Part shown: one piece after another, positions 34,559-43,937 of the stretch
Numbering within the stretch: position 1 is the first letter of the stretch
Layout: the number at the start of each line of letters is the position of its first letter
Assembly: GCA_016302315.1 (NCBI GenBank)
Contig: JAEDNW010000001.1
Location: forward strand, 3,517 to 67,516
Direction: 5' to 3'
From: UBA1724 sp016302315
GTDB lineage: Bacteria > Verrucomicrobiota > Lentisphaeria > Oligosphaerales > Oligosphaeraceae
DNA length: 64,000 nucleotides
Notes under the pieces: generated by a model
The model's input: only the letters and a program-made list of their open reading frames with translations
Told to the model about the DNA's origin: nothing
The model's database searches: none
Translations under genes and position numbers: made by a program

Positions 34559-36628
34559 ATGGAGATTCTTGCCCCTGTCAATGCCGCCACCCTGGATGCC
34601 GCCCTGGAAGCCGGGGCGGATGCGGTGTATTTCGGCCTCAAGCGCCTGAACGCCCGGCGTGGTGCGCTGAATTTCACCCAGGATGAGCTGCCTGGCGTGG
34701 TGGAGAAGATCCACCGGCATGGCGCCAAGGCCCATCTGGCCCTGAACATCGACCTCACCCAGCGGGAGCTGGGGCTGGCGGCGCGCACCCTGGCCCTGGC
34801 CACGGCCACCGGAGTCGATGCGGTCATCGTCCGGGATCCGGCCATTCTTGCCCTTCGTTCCCGTTTTCCCCGGCTGGAATTTCATCTCAGCACCCAGTCG
34901 GGGGTTTCCTCCCTTGCCGGCGTGCGCATGGCCCGGGCGCTGGGATGCGACCGTGTGGTGCTGGCCCGGGAGATGACCCGGGAGGAGATTTCCGCCTGCT
35001 GCCGGGAGGGAGGGATTGCCATTGAAGTCTTTGTGCAGGGGGCCCTTTGCTTCTGCGCCTCGGGGCACTGTCTTCTATCCAGCTGGGTGGGAGGGCGCAG
35101 TGGCAACCGGGGCGCCTGCGCTTCCCCCTGCCGGGTGGCCTGGCGCAGAGAGGGGGGAGAAGGTTCCGAGGGGCATCCCCTTTCCATGAAGGATCTCTGC
35201 CTGGTGGAACGCCTTCCCGAACTCCAGGAAATGGGGGTGGCCTCCCTGAAGATCGAGGGGCGTCTGAAATCCGCCGCCTGGGTTTCCCAGGCCGTGGGGC
35301 TCTATGTGGCCGCCAGGAAGGGAAGCCAGCCCCTCTCCCTTCTGAAGGAACAGGCCGAGACCCTGGGCGGATACACAGGACGCTCCCTGACGGAAGGATA
35401 CTATGCCGGCCAGCAGGAGGGGCTGACGGACATCAGCCTGGGGCGGGGCAGAAAGGCCGCGCCTTCCCCCGGCCTCGTCCCTGCGCCCGCAGAAGCCCCG
35501 GCCCCTTCCCCCACGCTGCTCCTCCAGGTGACCCAGGATGACAGGGGAGGCACCTGCTTCCAATGCCAGCTGGGAAGCCTCTCCCAGAATCTCCGCATTC
35601 CTCCCCAGCGCATCCCCAATCCCCGGCGCGCCCTTTCTCTGGGGGAAATTCTCCCGCAAGCCCGGCTTCTGCTGGCCTCCCTGCCCCACCAGCTCCAGGT
35701 GCAGGAAGACCTGGAATCCCTTCCTCTTCCCCGGCGCTGCCAGGATACCATCCTCCAGTTCCTCCAGGAATTCCTGCGGCGGGCCACCAAGGAGGATGAC
35801 GGCACCATCCGCCAGGATCTCTCCCCCGAACTCCAGGAGAGCCTGCGCCCCCTGACCCCTTCCCCGGAAAACCGGCTTCCCCTGGGGGGAACGCCCCCGA
35901 AGATCTTCCGCCTGCGGCTCAGCCAGATCCCGGCGTTTCTCCAGCAGCCTCCGCCCTCCAGTTTTTCCCTGGTGATCACCCTCCAGGGCGAGGAATCCCC
36001 GGAGGCCCTGGAGGCGGCCCTGGCCCCTCTCTCCCTGCCCCCGGGCACCCTGACCCTCGCCCTCCCCGCCGTCTGCCACGACGAAACCCTGGCCGCCCTG
36101 GCGCCCCTGGTGGACTGGGCACGGCAGCGGGGCCATCTTCTGGAGGCCAATTCCTGGGACACCCTGGAAGTCTGCCGGAGCCATCAGGCTCCCTTCGCCA
36201 CTGGCCAGGGCCTGGCCATCCTGAATGCCCAGGCCGCCGCCTTCCTGCAGCAGTTGGGGGCCCGGTGGTGCGCCGCCTCCTGGGAGATGGACCAGAAACA
36301 GCTCCAGGAGCTTTGCGCCCAATGCCCCGCGCCTCTCGCTGTGACTCTCTTCAGCCGCCCGCCCCTCATGGTCACCCGGGCCCGTCTCCCCGAGGTCTTC
36401 CCGCCGGGAGAAATCCTCCAGGACGCCAGGGGGATTCGGCTGCGCCACGGACGCGAGGGGGAATCCACAGTGCTGCGGCCGGTCATCCCCATGGACTGGC
36501 GGGGCCTGCGGGATGGGAAAATCCGGGCCTTCCGCTGGGAGGCGGACCTCACAGGGCTGGACACGCCGGTGCTGCCGCCCCCGGAGGCCGCCCCCTTCCT
36601 CTTCAACTTCGACCGCACCCTCCGCTGA
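34559..36628 (+). CDS. Peptidase U32 family protein (RlhA/TrhP-type)
   Basis: The 689-residue protein begins MEILAPVNAATLDAALEAGADAVYFG, the canonical N-terminus of U32 proteins, so the ATG at 34559 is chosen over one at 34493. The family signature follows, EVFVQGALCFCASGHC ... GRSGNRGACASPCR, with the Cys residues that coordinate an iron-sulfur cluster. KDLC, KIEGRLKS and GYTGRSLTEGYY segments come next. Despite the name, characterised members hydroxylate or modify RNA (RlhA on 23S rRNA, TrhP on tRNA). The C-terminal ~320 residues correspond to the long form seen in RlhA-like proteins. It lies 11 nt upstream of the beta-helix gene. Confidence 0.88.
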   Translation: MEILAPVNAATLDAALEAGADAVYFGLKRLNARRGALNFTQDELPGVVEKIHRHGAKAHLALNIDLTQRELGLAARTLALATATGVDAVIVRDPAILALRSRFPRLEFHLSTQSGVSSLAGVRMARALGCDRVVLAREMTREEISACCREGGIAIEVFVQGALCFCASGHCLLSSWVGGRSGNRGACASPCRVAWRREGGEGSEGHPLSMKDLCLVERLPELQEMGVASLKIEGRLKSAAWVSQAVGLYVAARKGSQPLSLLKEQAETLGGYTGRSLTEGYYAGQQEGLTDISLGRGRKAAPSPGLVPAPAEAPAPSPTLLLQVTQDDRGGTCFQCQLGSLSQNLRIPPQRIPNPRRALSLGEILPQARLLLASLPHQLQVQEDLESLPLPRRCQDTILQFLQEFLRRATKEDDGTIRQDLSPELQESLRPLTPSPENRLPLGGTPPKIFRLRLSQIPAFLQQPPPSSFSLVITLQGEESPEALEAALAPLSLPPGTLTLALPAVCHDETLAALAPLVDWARQRGHLLEANSWDTLEVCRSHQAPFATGQGLAILNAQAAAFLQQLGARWCAASWEMDQKQLQELCAQCPAPLAVTLFSRPPLMVTRARLPEVFPPGEILQDARGIRLRHGREGESTVLRPVIPMDWRGLRDGKIRAFRWEADLTGLDTPVLPPPEAAPFLFNFDRTLR

Positions 36629-36639
36629 CCACCATCACC

Positions 36640-38190
36640 ATGCATCACTTCCTCCCCCTCCTCCTGCTGACCGCCCTGATCCTCCTTTCCCCGGGACGCA
36701 CCGGCCTTCTCCTGGCCGCCTCCCCCGGCGACTACGTCACCTACGAGCGCTTCGGAGCCAAGGGGGACGGGAAGGAGAACGACCTGCCCGCCATCCGGGC
36801 AGCCCACCAATACGCCAACGAGCGCAACCTGCCGGTGCGGGCAAAAGCCGACGGGTGCTATCGGATCGGGGCCGGGGAGCCCGCCATCATCAAGACCGAC
36901 ACGGACTTCCAGAACGCCCGCTTCCTCATTGACGACAGCCAGCTCACCGTCAAGGAGGGGCAGAAGAATGTCTTCCGGGTGGAGTCGGACATTCCCCCCT
37001 GGGACGTGACGGTGCCCGCCCCCCTGCGCCAGGGAGCCGGCAATCTGGGGGTGGTGCTGCCCTATCGGGCCCTGGTGGTGATCTACAACAAGAACCAGAG
37101 TCATTTCATCCGTCTGGGCCTCAATCAGAACAACGGGGTGTCCGCCTCGGACACCATCCTGGTGGAGAAAGACGGCACCATCCATGCCTCCACCCCCCTG
37201 CTCTGGGATTTTCCCCAAATCACCTCCGCCAAGGCCTATTCCGTGGAGGACCGCCCCATCGTCATCCGGGGAGGCATCTTCACCACCATCGCCAACCGGG
37301 CCGAGTCCAAATACACCTATCATTCCCGGGGCATCCAGATCCTGCGCTCCAATGTCATTCTGGAGAACCACTCCCACTACGTGACCGGAGAAGGCCCCCA
37401 GGGCGCCCCCTATAGCGGCTTCTTCTCCTTCCAGACCTGCTACAACGGAGTGCTGCGGAACTGCCGGGTCAGCGGCCACAAGATCTACTCCACCATTGGC
37501 TCCGCAGGAAAGCCCGTCACCATGGGCACCTACGACCTGGGGGCCGAACGGGCGGTGCAGCTGGTCTTCCAGAATGTGGAGCAAATCAACAACATCCATG
37601 ACACCACCAAATGGGGCATCATGGGCACCAACTTCTGCCGGAACCTTGTGTTGGAGGGATGCACCCTCTCCCGCTTCGACGCCCACCAGGGCGTGGCCAA
37701 TGTGACCATCCGCAACTGCGTCCTGGGCCACGCCGGCATCAATCTCATCGGCTACGGCAACGTCCTTCTGGAAAACACCTGGGTCCACAGCTCCTGGCTC
37801 ATGAATCTCCGGGGAGACTACGGGTCCACCTGGCGGGGAAATCTCACCGTGCGCAACTGCGTCCTGGCGCCGCCCAAGACCAGCTCCCGGGCCGGCATCC
37901 TCAACGGATACAATGTCGGCACCCACGATTTCGGATATCCATGCTTCATGCCCGAAACCATCACCCTCCAGAACCTGACCATCTTGGACAAGTCCCCCAA
38001 GGGCAACATCCCCGTCTTCTTCTTCGCCGATTTCCTCCAGGGCCGGGGGACGCCGGGGCCGATTCCCTACCTGCGCACCCGTCAGGTTCTCCTTCAGAAC
38101 GTAGCCACGGAGAGCGGATCCCCCATCTCCCTTTCCCCCAATCCCTCCTTCTTCTCCCAGACCCAAATCCTTCCCCTGCCCGCCCGCTAG
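36640..38190 (+). CDS. Secreted pectate-lyase-superfamily beta-helix protein
   Basis: The 516-residue protein has a signal peptide (PLLLLTALILLSPGRTGLLLAA). Its N-terminal motif YERFGAKGDGKENDLPAI is diagnostic of Pectate_lyase_3/glycosyl hydrolase 28-like right-handed beta-helices. Repeated coil motifs follow (VILENHSHYVTG, GVLRNCRVSGHK, LVLEGCTLSRFD, VTIRNCVLGHAG, NLTVRNCVLAPP). Such proteins bind or cleave polyuronides such as pectin. I cannot point to a catalytic triad, so binding, lyase or structural roles all remain open. The ATG at 36640 is 11 nt after the U32 stop. Polysaccharide binding would fit the rhamnose genes downstream, since rhamnose is part of pectin. Confidence 0.7.
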   Translation: MHHFLPLLLLTALILLSPGRTGLLLAASPGDYVTYERFGAKGDGKENDLPAIRAAHQYANERNLPVRAKADGCYRIGAGEPAIIKTDTDFQNARFLIDDSQLTVKEGQKNVFRVESDIPPWDVTVPAPLRQGAGNLGVVLPYRALVVIYNKNQSHFIRLGLNQNNGVSASDTILVEKDGTIHASTPLLWDFPQITSAKAYSVEDRPIVIRGGIFTTIANRAESKYTYHSRGIQILRSNVILENHSHYVTGEGPQGAPYSGFFSFQTCYNGVLRNCRVSGHKIYSTIGSAGKPVTMGTYDLGAERAVQLVFQNVEQINNIHDTTKWGIMGTNFCRNLVLEGCTLSRFDAHQGVANVTIRNCVLGHAGINLIGYGNVLLENTWVHSSWLMNLRGDYGSTWRGNLTVRNCVLAPPKTSSRAGILNGYNVGTHDFGYPCFMPETITLQNLTILDKSPKGNIPVFFFADFLQGRGTPGPIPYLRTRQVLLQNVATESGSPISLSPNPSFFSQTQILPLPAR

Positions 38191-38205
38191 GGAGAATCCC
38201 CCATC

Positions 38206-38634
38206 ATGCCCCGCACCCTCCCCTCCCTTCTTCTCCCCCTGGCCCTCCTCCTGTGCCTGAGCTGCGCCCGCTGGCAGTATCTCCCCCCCGCCAGACCGGT
38301 GGCCGGCATGTTCCCCACTGTGGTGTCCCCACGGCTTCTCACCCAGGCCGTCCCCCTTTCCCTCTCCCCTGAGGAACTGCAGAACCTGCTGGAAGAAGCG
38401 GAGTTATGGGAATCCCTGGTGCTGGCCGGATTTCCCCGGGAGGAACTGGCCCTGCTCTCCCGCAGTCTGGAACGCCGGGGCTATGGAGAGGTGGACGGAC
38501 GCCGCTGCCCCGCCTCCGACCTGGAATGGATGGCCTTCCTGGGAGCCGCCCCCCGCACCCTGCACCTCCGCTATCAGCGACGGCAGGAGGAGGCCCCCAG
38601 GGAAATTCTCCTGTCTCTTCCTCCTGCCCCCTGA
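38206..38634 (+). CDS. Small lipoprotein of unknown function
   Basis: The 142-residue protein has a hydrophobic leader and lipobox (LLCLSC, Cys ~20). The mature domain is predicted mostly helical and carries LSPEELQNLLEEAELWESL and LSRSLERRGYGEVDG. No family is recognised. The gene lies 15 nt after the beta-helix gene and 14 nt before the ABC permease gene, so it is probably part of the same transcript. It lacks the size and fold signs of a substrate-binding protein (typically ~300 aa), so it should not be assumed to serve the transporter. Confidence 0.6.
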   Translation: MPRTLPSLLLPLALLLCLSCARWQYLPPARPVAGMFPTVVSPRLLTQAVPLSLSPEELQNLLEEAELWESLVLAGFPREELALLSRSLERRGYGEVDGRRCPASDLEWMAFLGAAPRTLHLRYQRRQEEAPREILLSLPPAP

Positions 38635-38648
38635 GCATTTCCCGCCCC

Positions 38649-39392
38649 ATGACCTCTCCTCGTCAAGGCCTAATCCGTTCCCCCTGGGCCCTGCTTCCTC
38701 CCCTGCTTCTCCTGCTGGTGTGGGGATTCTTCTCCTGGTACAACCAGGGGAGGGTGCTTCCCTCTCCCAAGGGCACCTTTCTGGCCCTGGGGCGGCTGCT
38801 GTCCTCCGACGCCACCTGGCGTTCCCTGCTCCTAAGCCTCCTCCGGGGAAGCGGCGGCCTGGCCCTGGGCGGGATCCTCGGGCTGGCCCTGGGACTATTC
38901 TGCGGACGGCATCCCCGCCTCCATGACGCCCTCTCCCCCATGGTCACCCTAGCCCAAGGATGCCCCCCCATTGTCTGGATTTCCCTGCTCCTGGTGTGGT
39001 TCTCCCTGGGAGGGGCCATTCCCCTGGCGGTCTCCACCCTCACCGTGCTGCCGGTCATCTTCATCCACACCGCCAACGCCGTCCGGGGGCTGGATCCCCG
39101 GTGGTTCGAGGTGGCCGATGTCTATCGCCTCAGCCTCTGGCGACGCTGCCGTCATCTGATTCTCCCCGGCATCGCCCATCCCCTGGCCGGCGCCTTCTCC
39201 TACGCCTGCGGCATCACCTGGAAAGTCACCGCCACGGCGGAATTCTTCGGAGCCACCGACGGCATCGGCGCCCAGATCTACCGGAGCTACCGCCTGCTGG
39301 CCCTGGAGGATCTCTTCGCCTGGACTCTGCTCATCGCTCTGCTGGGCATCGCCATCGACGCCCTCCTGATCCGGAGGCTCCGAAGACTATGA
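38649..39392 (+). CDS. ABC transporter permease, nitrate/sulfonate/taurine type (SsuC/TauC-like)
   Basis: The 247-residue protein has about six membrane helices. The cytoplasmic EAA-type loop reads DPRWFEVADVYRLSLWRRCRHLILPGIAHPL, contacting the ATPase. The WKVTATAEFFGATDGIGAQI segment near the C-terminus is characteristic of the BPD_transp_1 permeases of the NitT/TauT group. It starts at an ATG 14 nt after the lipoprotein stop, and its stop overlaps the ATPase start as ATGA. No periplasmic binding protein is encoded nearby, so the substrate is unknown; a distant one may serve it. Confidence 0.88.
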   Translation: MTSPRQGLIRSPWALLPPLLLLLVWGFFSWYNQGRVLPSPKGTFLALGRLLSSDATWRSLLLSLLRGSGGLALGGILGLALGLFCGRHPRLHDALSPMVTLAQGCPPIVWISLLLVWFSLGGAIPLAVSTLTVLPVIFIHTANAVRGLDPRWFEVADVYRLSLWRRCRHLILPGIAHPLAGAFSYACGITWKVTATAEFFGATDGIGAQIYRSYRLLALEDLFAWTLLIALLGIAIDALLIRRLRRL

Positions 39393-40000
39393 CCCCTCCC
39401 CTTCTCACCTTTCAGAACGTCACCTTCCGGTGGCCCGGCGCCCCCGCCCCCCTCCTTCAACACCTCCAATGGGAGATCCATCCCGGGGAAGCCTGGCTCC
39501 TCCGGGGCCCCTCCGGCTGCGGCAAGACCACCTTCCTGCGCCTGGCGGCCCGCCTCCTCTCCCCCCAGGAAGGCAGCATCCACCTCCCCTCTTCCCTCTC
39601 CCTAGGATTCGTCTTCCAGGAACCCCGGCTCCTCCCCTGGCTTACCCTCCGCCAGAATCTCCTTCTGGCCACCCCCCGGGCCTCTCTCGAACAACAGGAG
39701 GAACTCCTCCGCAGAACCGGGCTGGCGGGCAAGGAAAACTGCCGTCCCCAGGAACTCTCGGGAGGGGAAGCCCAGAGGGGGAGCCTGGTCCGCGCCCTTC
39801 TGGTCAATCCCCAGCTCCTCCTCCTGGACGAACCTTTCAGCGCCCTGGATCCCCAAAGCGCCCAGCTCTGCGTCGAACTCCTGGAGGAGTGGAACCAGAA
39901 CCCCCTTCCCCATGCCATGCTTCTGGTGACCCATCAGAAGGAGTATCAGGGAATCTGCGGCGCCCTTCCCCTGGATTTCCCCCTGCGCTCTCCCCAGTAG
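39389..40000 (+). CDS. ABC transporter ATP-binding protein (SsuB/TauB-like)
   Basis: The 203-residue ATPase has Walker A GPSGCGKTT, a Q-loop in GFVFQEPRLLPW, the signature ELSGGEAQRGS, Walker B LLLLDEPFSALD and the switch His in LLVTHQKE. The QEPRLLPW sequence is typical of nitrate/taurine-type importers. At 203 aa it is shorter than the usual ~250, ending soon after the H-loop without the C-terminal extension. The start overlaps the permease stop (ATGA), so the two proteins form a unit. It is the last gene of the run beginning at 34.5 kb; a 248-bp gap follows. Confidence 0.9.
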   Translation: MTPPLLTFQNVTFRWPGAPAPLLQHLQWEIHPGEAWLLRGPSGCGKTTFLRLAARLLSPQEGSIHLPSSLSLGFVFQEPRLLPWLTLRQNLLLATPRASLEQQEELLRRTGLAGKENCRPQELSGGEAQRGSLVRALLVNPQLLLLDEPFSALDPQSAQLCVELLEEWNQNPLPHAMLLVTHQKEYQGICGALPLDFPLRSPQ

Positions 40001-40248
40001 CCCCGCCCCTGCGGAAACACCATGGATTTTCTTCCCGGGGGAAAGGACATTTCTCTCTCTTTTGCAAAGATTTTCATCCCCCATGGCTTTAAAAATATCT
40101 TTCACAGGCTAAATTGGGGCTGTTTGAATTTTCATACATGCCGCTGTGTGTGTCCCTCCCCCTTTTTTTTCTACGTACATAAGGAGGGCGGGCACCTGCA
40201 TCGGCCACCCGGCCCACGGCCGTCCACTCCATAAAGGACCCACCCCAC
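40001..40248. other. Intergenic spacer (248 bp) before the TIGR04073-type gene
   Basis: No gene is present. The middle is AT-rich (around 40070-40140), with a run of eight Ts near 40164-40171 and a TACGTA palindrome just after. It probably contains the promoter of the exported protein gene, but no -35/-10 pair with correct spacing was convincing. Confidence 0.4.
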
Positions 40249-41130
40249 ATGCGCAAGAGCCAAGTCACACTTCTCTTCGGAATCCTGACCCTGGTTGCCG
40301 CCGCCAGCCTCATGCCCTTGAAGGCCCAGGAATTCCAGTCCTCCAACGACCTGCTGGATCCCAACGCCTGCCTGGTCAAGTCCGAGCTCTATCTCTGGAA
40401 CCGCTTCTCCGACCTGCTGGACACCTTCCGCTGCGGTATCGCCCTGGGGCCTGGCATCGGTGCGGAAGTGGCCGTCACGGAATATGCCCAGCTCTCCCTG
40501 TATGCCAATGCGGAAACCGGGGTCGCCTTCCCCCACATCCTGCCTCCCCTGTGGCTGGTGGACAAGTATGAGAACAACACCAACGCCTTCGAGTACCACA
40601 GCGGCAAATACGCCACCGCCGCCTTCGGTCCCTGGCGCGCCGAATCCAACGCCTACGACCTGGATGACCGGAATGTCCATTTCCGGCGGGACAAGTGGGA
40701 TATCCGGCTCCAGCTGGATCTGCTCCTGGTCCACTTCTACGTGGCCATCCGCCCTGTGGAGATCCTGGACTTCTTCACCGGCTTCGCCGGACTGGATCTG
40801 TCCCTGGATGACGCTCAGCTGAATCCCGTGCTGGACCGCCGCCCCGCCGACCAGTTCGGCCGTGGCCTCTGCAACATCCTCTTCGGCATCGTGGAAGTCC
40901 CCAACAACATCTTCCGGGTGACCAGCAACGAGGGCGACCTGGCCGGCTGCTCCAAGGGTGTTGGCCTGGGCCTCTGGCGCTTCCTGGTGCGGGAATGCGT
41001 GGGCGTGGTGGAAGTGGTGACCTTCCCCTTTGGCTGGGAACCCATCATCGAGCCTGCCTACGTCATCAACGACACCGATCAGGCCACCAACTGGAAGGTC
41101 TACAAGCCCGCCTTCCACAAGCGCTACTAA
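40249..41130 (+). CDS. Exosortase-system-associated protein, TIGR04073-type
   Basis: The 293-residue protein has a signal peptide cleaved near LKAQEF. The C-terminal part reads FGRGLCNILFGIVEVPNNI, then SKGVGLGLWRFLVRECVGVVEVVTFP and EPIIEPAYV. This matches the GRG-N-x-x-x-G-x-x-E-x-P-x-N / VG-x-x-E-x-x-TFP pattern of TIGR04073 proteins, which occur in genomes with exosortase sorting systems. That family is usually ~140 aa; here an N-terminal ~180-residue beta-rich extension (GIALGPGIGAEVAVTEYAQLSLYAN) precedes it. Its function is unknown; export and envelope location are supported. A long hairpin follows the stop. No exosortase is in the window. Confidence 0.7.
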   Translation: MRKSQVTLLFGILTLVAAASLMPLKAQEFQSSNDLLDPNACLVKSELYLWNRFSDLLDTFRCGIALGPGIGAEVAVTEYAQLSLYANAETGVAFPHILPPLWLVDKYENNTNAFEYHSGKYATAAFGPWRAESNAYDLDDRNVHFRRDKWDIRLQLDLLLVHFYVAIRPVEILDFFTGFAGLDLSLDDAQLNPVLDRRPADQFGRGLCNILFGIVEVPNNIFRVTSNEGDLAGCSKGVGLGLWRFLVRECVGVVEVVTFPFGWEPIIEPAYVINDTDQATNWKVYKPAFHKRY

Positions 41131-41145
41131 TCTGCTGATTTCAGG

Positions 41146-41191
41146 GGAGAGCCTTTGGGCGCAGGGATACGATGCCCTCCGCCCGCTCTCC
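41146..41191 (+). terminator. Long nested hairpin after the TIGR04073-type gene
   Basis: GGAGAGC (41146-41152) pairs with GCTCTCC (41185-41191). Inside it GGGCG/CGCCC and AGGG/CCCT continue the stem around an 8-nt loop, about 16 bp in all. No T-run follows, so it may protect the mRNA 3' end rather than terminate. Confidence 0.45.
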
Positions 41192-41292
41192 TCCCCCCCC
41201 ACCTTGCCGACGGCTCCCCCCGACGTTCCGACGCCGGCGGATCCGTCGGTTTTTCCATATCCTGAAGTCCCATTCCGCCTTTCTCCCGCCCC

Positions 41293-42492
41293 ATGTCCTC
41301 CCGCAAAACCAAAATCCGCACCCGTCTTCTGGACAAGCTGGACATGCTGGATGCCCCCACCCTGCGGAACTGCCTCCGCGGCCTCCTCAACGAGCACGGG
41401 CTCCTGGAGGAAATCTTCCGGGACATCTTCAAGACCCTGAAGGAAGGCATCATCGTGGTGGACCGGGATCTGAACATCTACCTGGTGAACCCCACCGCCC
41501 GGGAACTCTTCGGCATACCGGAGGATGCGGAGGGGCAGCCTATTGCCCAGTTCTTCCGTCAATTTGACTGGGAGCAGCTGCGGAACACGCCTCCGGAGCA
41601 CTGGGGGCGCTTCAGCCGGACGGAATTGGAGGTCACCTATCCGGAGCGCCGTTTCCTTTCCCTCTATTTCCTGCCGGCGGCCACCTCCCCCGAGCTCCCG
41701 AACAAAGGCAAGCTCCTGGCCACCCTCATCTTCCACGACATCACCGAGCGGAAGGAGAGCACCGAGAAGAATCTGGAAACCCAGACCTTCACCGCCATCA
41801 CCCAGCTGGCCGCCGGGGTGGCCCACGAACTGGGAAATCCTCTCAACACCCTGGGCATCCACCTCCAGATCCTGAAACGGAAACTGCGGGGCGGCACCCC
41901 CGAAGCCGCCCAGGAGGCCGCCCAGCATTTCGTGGACATCGCCGGCCAGGAACTGGCCCGGATGGATGGGATTGTCAAGAATTTCCTCCATGCCGTCCGC
42001 CCCGGACAAATGGAGAGGGTCCCCGTCAACGTCCAGGAACTGATGGTCAATACCCTGCATTTCCTGGAACCCGAACTCCAGGCCAAGGAAATCCAGGTCA
42101 ACCTGGACTTTCCCGTCTTCGTCCCCTCCATCTCCGGCGATCCCGGGGAGCTGACCCAGGCATTCTTTAACCTCATCAAGAACGCCATGCAGGCCATGGA
42201 AAGCGGGGGAAGCCTCCAGATCCTCTGCACCGTGGACGACACCTCCGTGCAGCTGCGCTTCGCCGACAACGGGCCCGGCCTGAATGCCGAACAGCTCTCC
42301 CACCTCCTGGAACCCTACTACACCACCAAGGCGGAGGGCCATGGCCTGGGCCTCCTGATCGTCAACCGCATTGTCCGGGCCCACGGCGGCTTCCTCTCCA
42401 TCGAGGGAAAACCGGGCGACGGAGCGGCCTTCACCATCTGCCTCCCCCGCTACTCCCGCATTGTCCGCCGGATCTCCGGCCCTGAAGCCTAA
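41293..42492 (+). CDS. Soluble PAS-domain sensor histidine kinase, NtrB-like
   Basis: The 399-residue kinase has no membrane segment. It contains a short helical N-terminus, a PAS domain (~45-155, starting LKEGIIVVDRDLNIYLVNPTA), the dimerisation/phosphoacceptor motif GVAHELGNPLNTLG with His178, and a GHKL ATPase domain with NLIKNAMQAM (N box), FADNGPGL (G1) and GHGLGLLIV (G2). It lies 8 nt upstream of the sigma-54 activator, a classic NtrB-NtrC pairing, so phosphotransfer between them is very likely. The cytoplasmic PAS domain suggests an internal signal. The rhamnose genes follow, but whether they are targets is inference. Confidence 0.92.
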   Translation: MSSRKTKIRTRLLDKLDMLDAPTLRNCLRGLLNEHGLLEEIFRDIFKTLKEGIIVVDRDLNIYLVNPTARELFGIPEDAEGQPIAQFFRQFDWEQLRNTPPEHWGRFSRTELEVTYPERRFLSLYFLPAATSPELPNKGKLLATLIFHDITERKESTEKNLETQTFTAITQLAAGVAHELGNPLNTLGIHLQILKRKLRGGTPEAAQEAAQHFVDIAGQELARMDGIVKNFLHAVRPGQMERVPVNVQELMVNTLHFLEPELQAKEIQVNLDFPVFVPSISGDPGELTQAFFNLIKNAMQAMESGGSLQILCTVDDTSVQLRFADNGPGLNAEQLSHLLEPYYTTKAEGHGLGLLIVNRIVRAHGGFLSIEGKPGDGAAFTICLPRYSRIVRRISGPEA

Positions 42493-42500
42493 GCCCCACC

Positions 42501-43937
42501 ATGCCATCACTCCCTGTCATCCTTGTCATCGACGACGAACGCAACACCCGGGAAGGGCTGCGGGACGCCTTCGCCGGCAAATACCAGGTCCTTCTGGCCA
42601 ACGACGCCCTCCAGGGCATGGAACTGCTGAAAAGCGGGAAGGTGGACATTGTCCTGACGGATCTTCGGATGCCGGGGATGGACGGGATGGCCTTCACCCG
42701 GGAGATTTCCGGGCGTCCGGAAGCGCCGTTGATCATCATGCTCACCGCTTACGGGTCGGTGCAGACGGCCATGGAGGCCGTGCGTGCGGGCGCCTACGAC
42801 TATCTGACCAAGCCTGTGGATCTGGACGAGCTGGAGATGATGATTGACCGGGGGCTGGAGGAGCTGTCCAAGCGCCGTACCCAGGCCCGCCGGGGGAGCC
42901 ATCAGGCGCCGGAGGGGATCATCGGGTCTTCCCCCCAGATGCGGAAGCTTCTGGAGAAGGCCCAGCAGGTGGCCTCTTCCCGTTCCACGGTGCTGATCAC
43001 CGGGGAGAGCGGCACCGGCAAGGAGCTCTTCGCCCACGCCCTCCACGCCTGGAGTCCCCGGAAGCGGGGGCCTTTCGTGGCCGTGCACTGCGCCGCCCTT
43101 AATGAAAATCTTCTGGAGAGCGAACTGTTCGGCCACGAGCGCGGGGCCTTCACCGGCGCCCAGGAACGGGTCATCGGACGCTTCGAGAAGGCGGACCGGG
43201 GCACCCTTTTCCTGGATGAAATCGGGGAAATCTCCCTGTCCACCCAGGTCAAGCTGCTCCGGGTGCTGGAGAACCGCACCCTGGAACGGGTAGGAGGTTC
43301 CACCACCATCCCCGTGGATGTGCGGCTGGTAGCCGCCACCAACCGGGATTTGAAGGCCATGGTCAAGGAAGGCACCTTCCGGGAAGACCTCTTCTTCCGG
43401 CTCAACGTGGTGAACCTCCAGCTCCCTCCTCTGCGGGAACATCCGGAGGACATCCCCGCCCTCCTGGAACACTTCCTCCAGGAACTCTCCCAGGACAACG
43501 GGAAGGAAATCCACGGTATCGCCCGGGATGCCCTGGAGGTGCTTACCGCCTATGCATGGCCGGGCAACATCCGGGAACTGCGCAACTGCGTGGAGCGCAT
43601 GGTGGTCATGACCCGGGGAAGCCTACTCACCGTCACCGACATCCCCCAGGAGATCGTGGACGCCTTCGCCACCGCTCCCGCCCCGGAGACGGAGGAGCCG
43701 AAACCGGAGCCCCCGGCTTCCGGCACCGTCCCCGCCTCCCAGGAGACAGCCCCGCCTCCCCCCATGCCCCTGGACATCCGCTCCAATGAACTGGCCGCCA
43801 TGAAACGCGCCCTGGAACAGGCCGGCGGGAACCGAACCCGGGCGGCAGAGATCCTGGGCATCAGCCGACGCACCCTTCAGCGCCGCATCCTCCAATATCC
43901 CGAGCTGGACAGCCTCCGGGACCGGGAGGAGCCGTGA
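42501..43937 (+). CDS. Sigma-54-dependent response regulator, NtrC family
   Basis: The 478-residue regulator has an intact receiver (Asp11/Asp12, phospho-acceptor Asp54 in LTDLRMPGMDG, Thr82, Lys104 in YLTKPVD). The AAA+ domain follows, with Walker A GESGTGKE, the GAFTGA loop for sigma-54 and Walker B GTLFLDEIGE. A Pro-rich linker leads to a Fis-type HTH (RTRAAEILGISRRTLQRRI). All switch residues are present, unlike the paralogue at 27093-28505. It is encoded 8 nt after its probable kinase and overlaps the phosphoesterase start as GTGA. It probably activates sigma-54 promoters in response to the PAS kinase; no -24/-12 element was found in the nearby gaps. Confidence 0.95.
   Translation: MPSLPVILVIDDERNTREGLRDAFAGKYQVLLANDALQGMELLKSGKVDIVLTDLRMPGMDGMAFTREISGRPEAPLIIMLTAYGSVQTAMEAVRAGAYDYLTKPVDLDELEMMIDRGLEELSKRRTQARRGSHQAPEGIIGSSPQMRKLLEKAQQVASSRSTVLITGESGTGKELFAHALHAWSPRKRGPFVAVHCAALNENLLESELFGHERGAFTGAQERVIGRFEKADRGTLFLDEIGEISLSTQVKLLRVLENRTLERVGGSTTIPVDVRLVAATNRDLKAMVKEGTFREDLFFRLNVVNLQLPPLREHPEDIPALLEHFLQELSQDNGKEIHGIARDALEVLTAYAWPGNIRELRNCVERMVVMTRGSLLTVTDIPQEIVDAFATAPAPETEEPKPEPPASGTVPASQETAPPPPMPLDIRSNELAAMKRALEQAGGNRTRAAEILGISRRTLQRRILQYPELDSLRDREEP

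Noticed and set aside
41131..41292. Sigma-54 (-24/-12) promoters near the NtrC-family genes
   Set aside because: No TGGC-N7/8-TTGC-like pair was found in this gap, nor in 26648-27092, 40001-40248 or 46327-46468.
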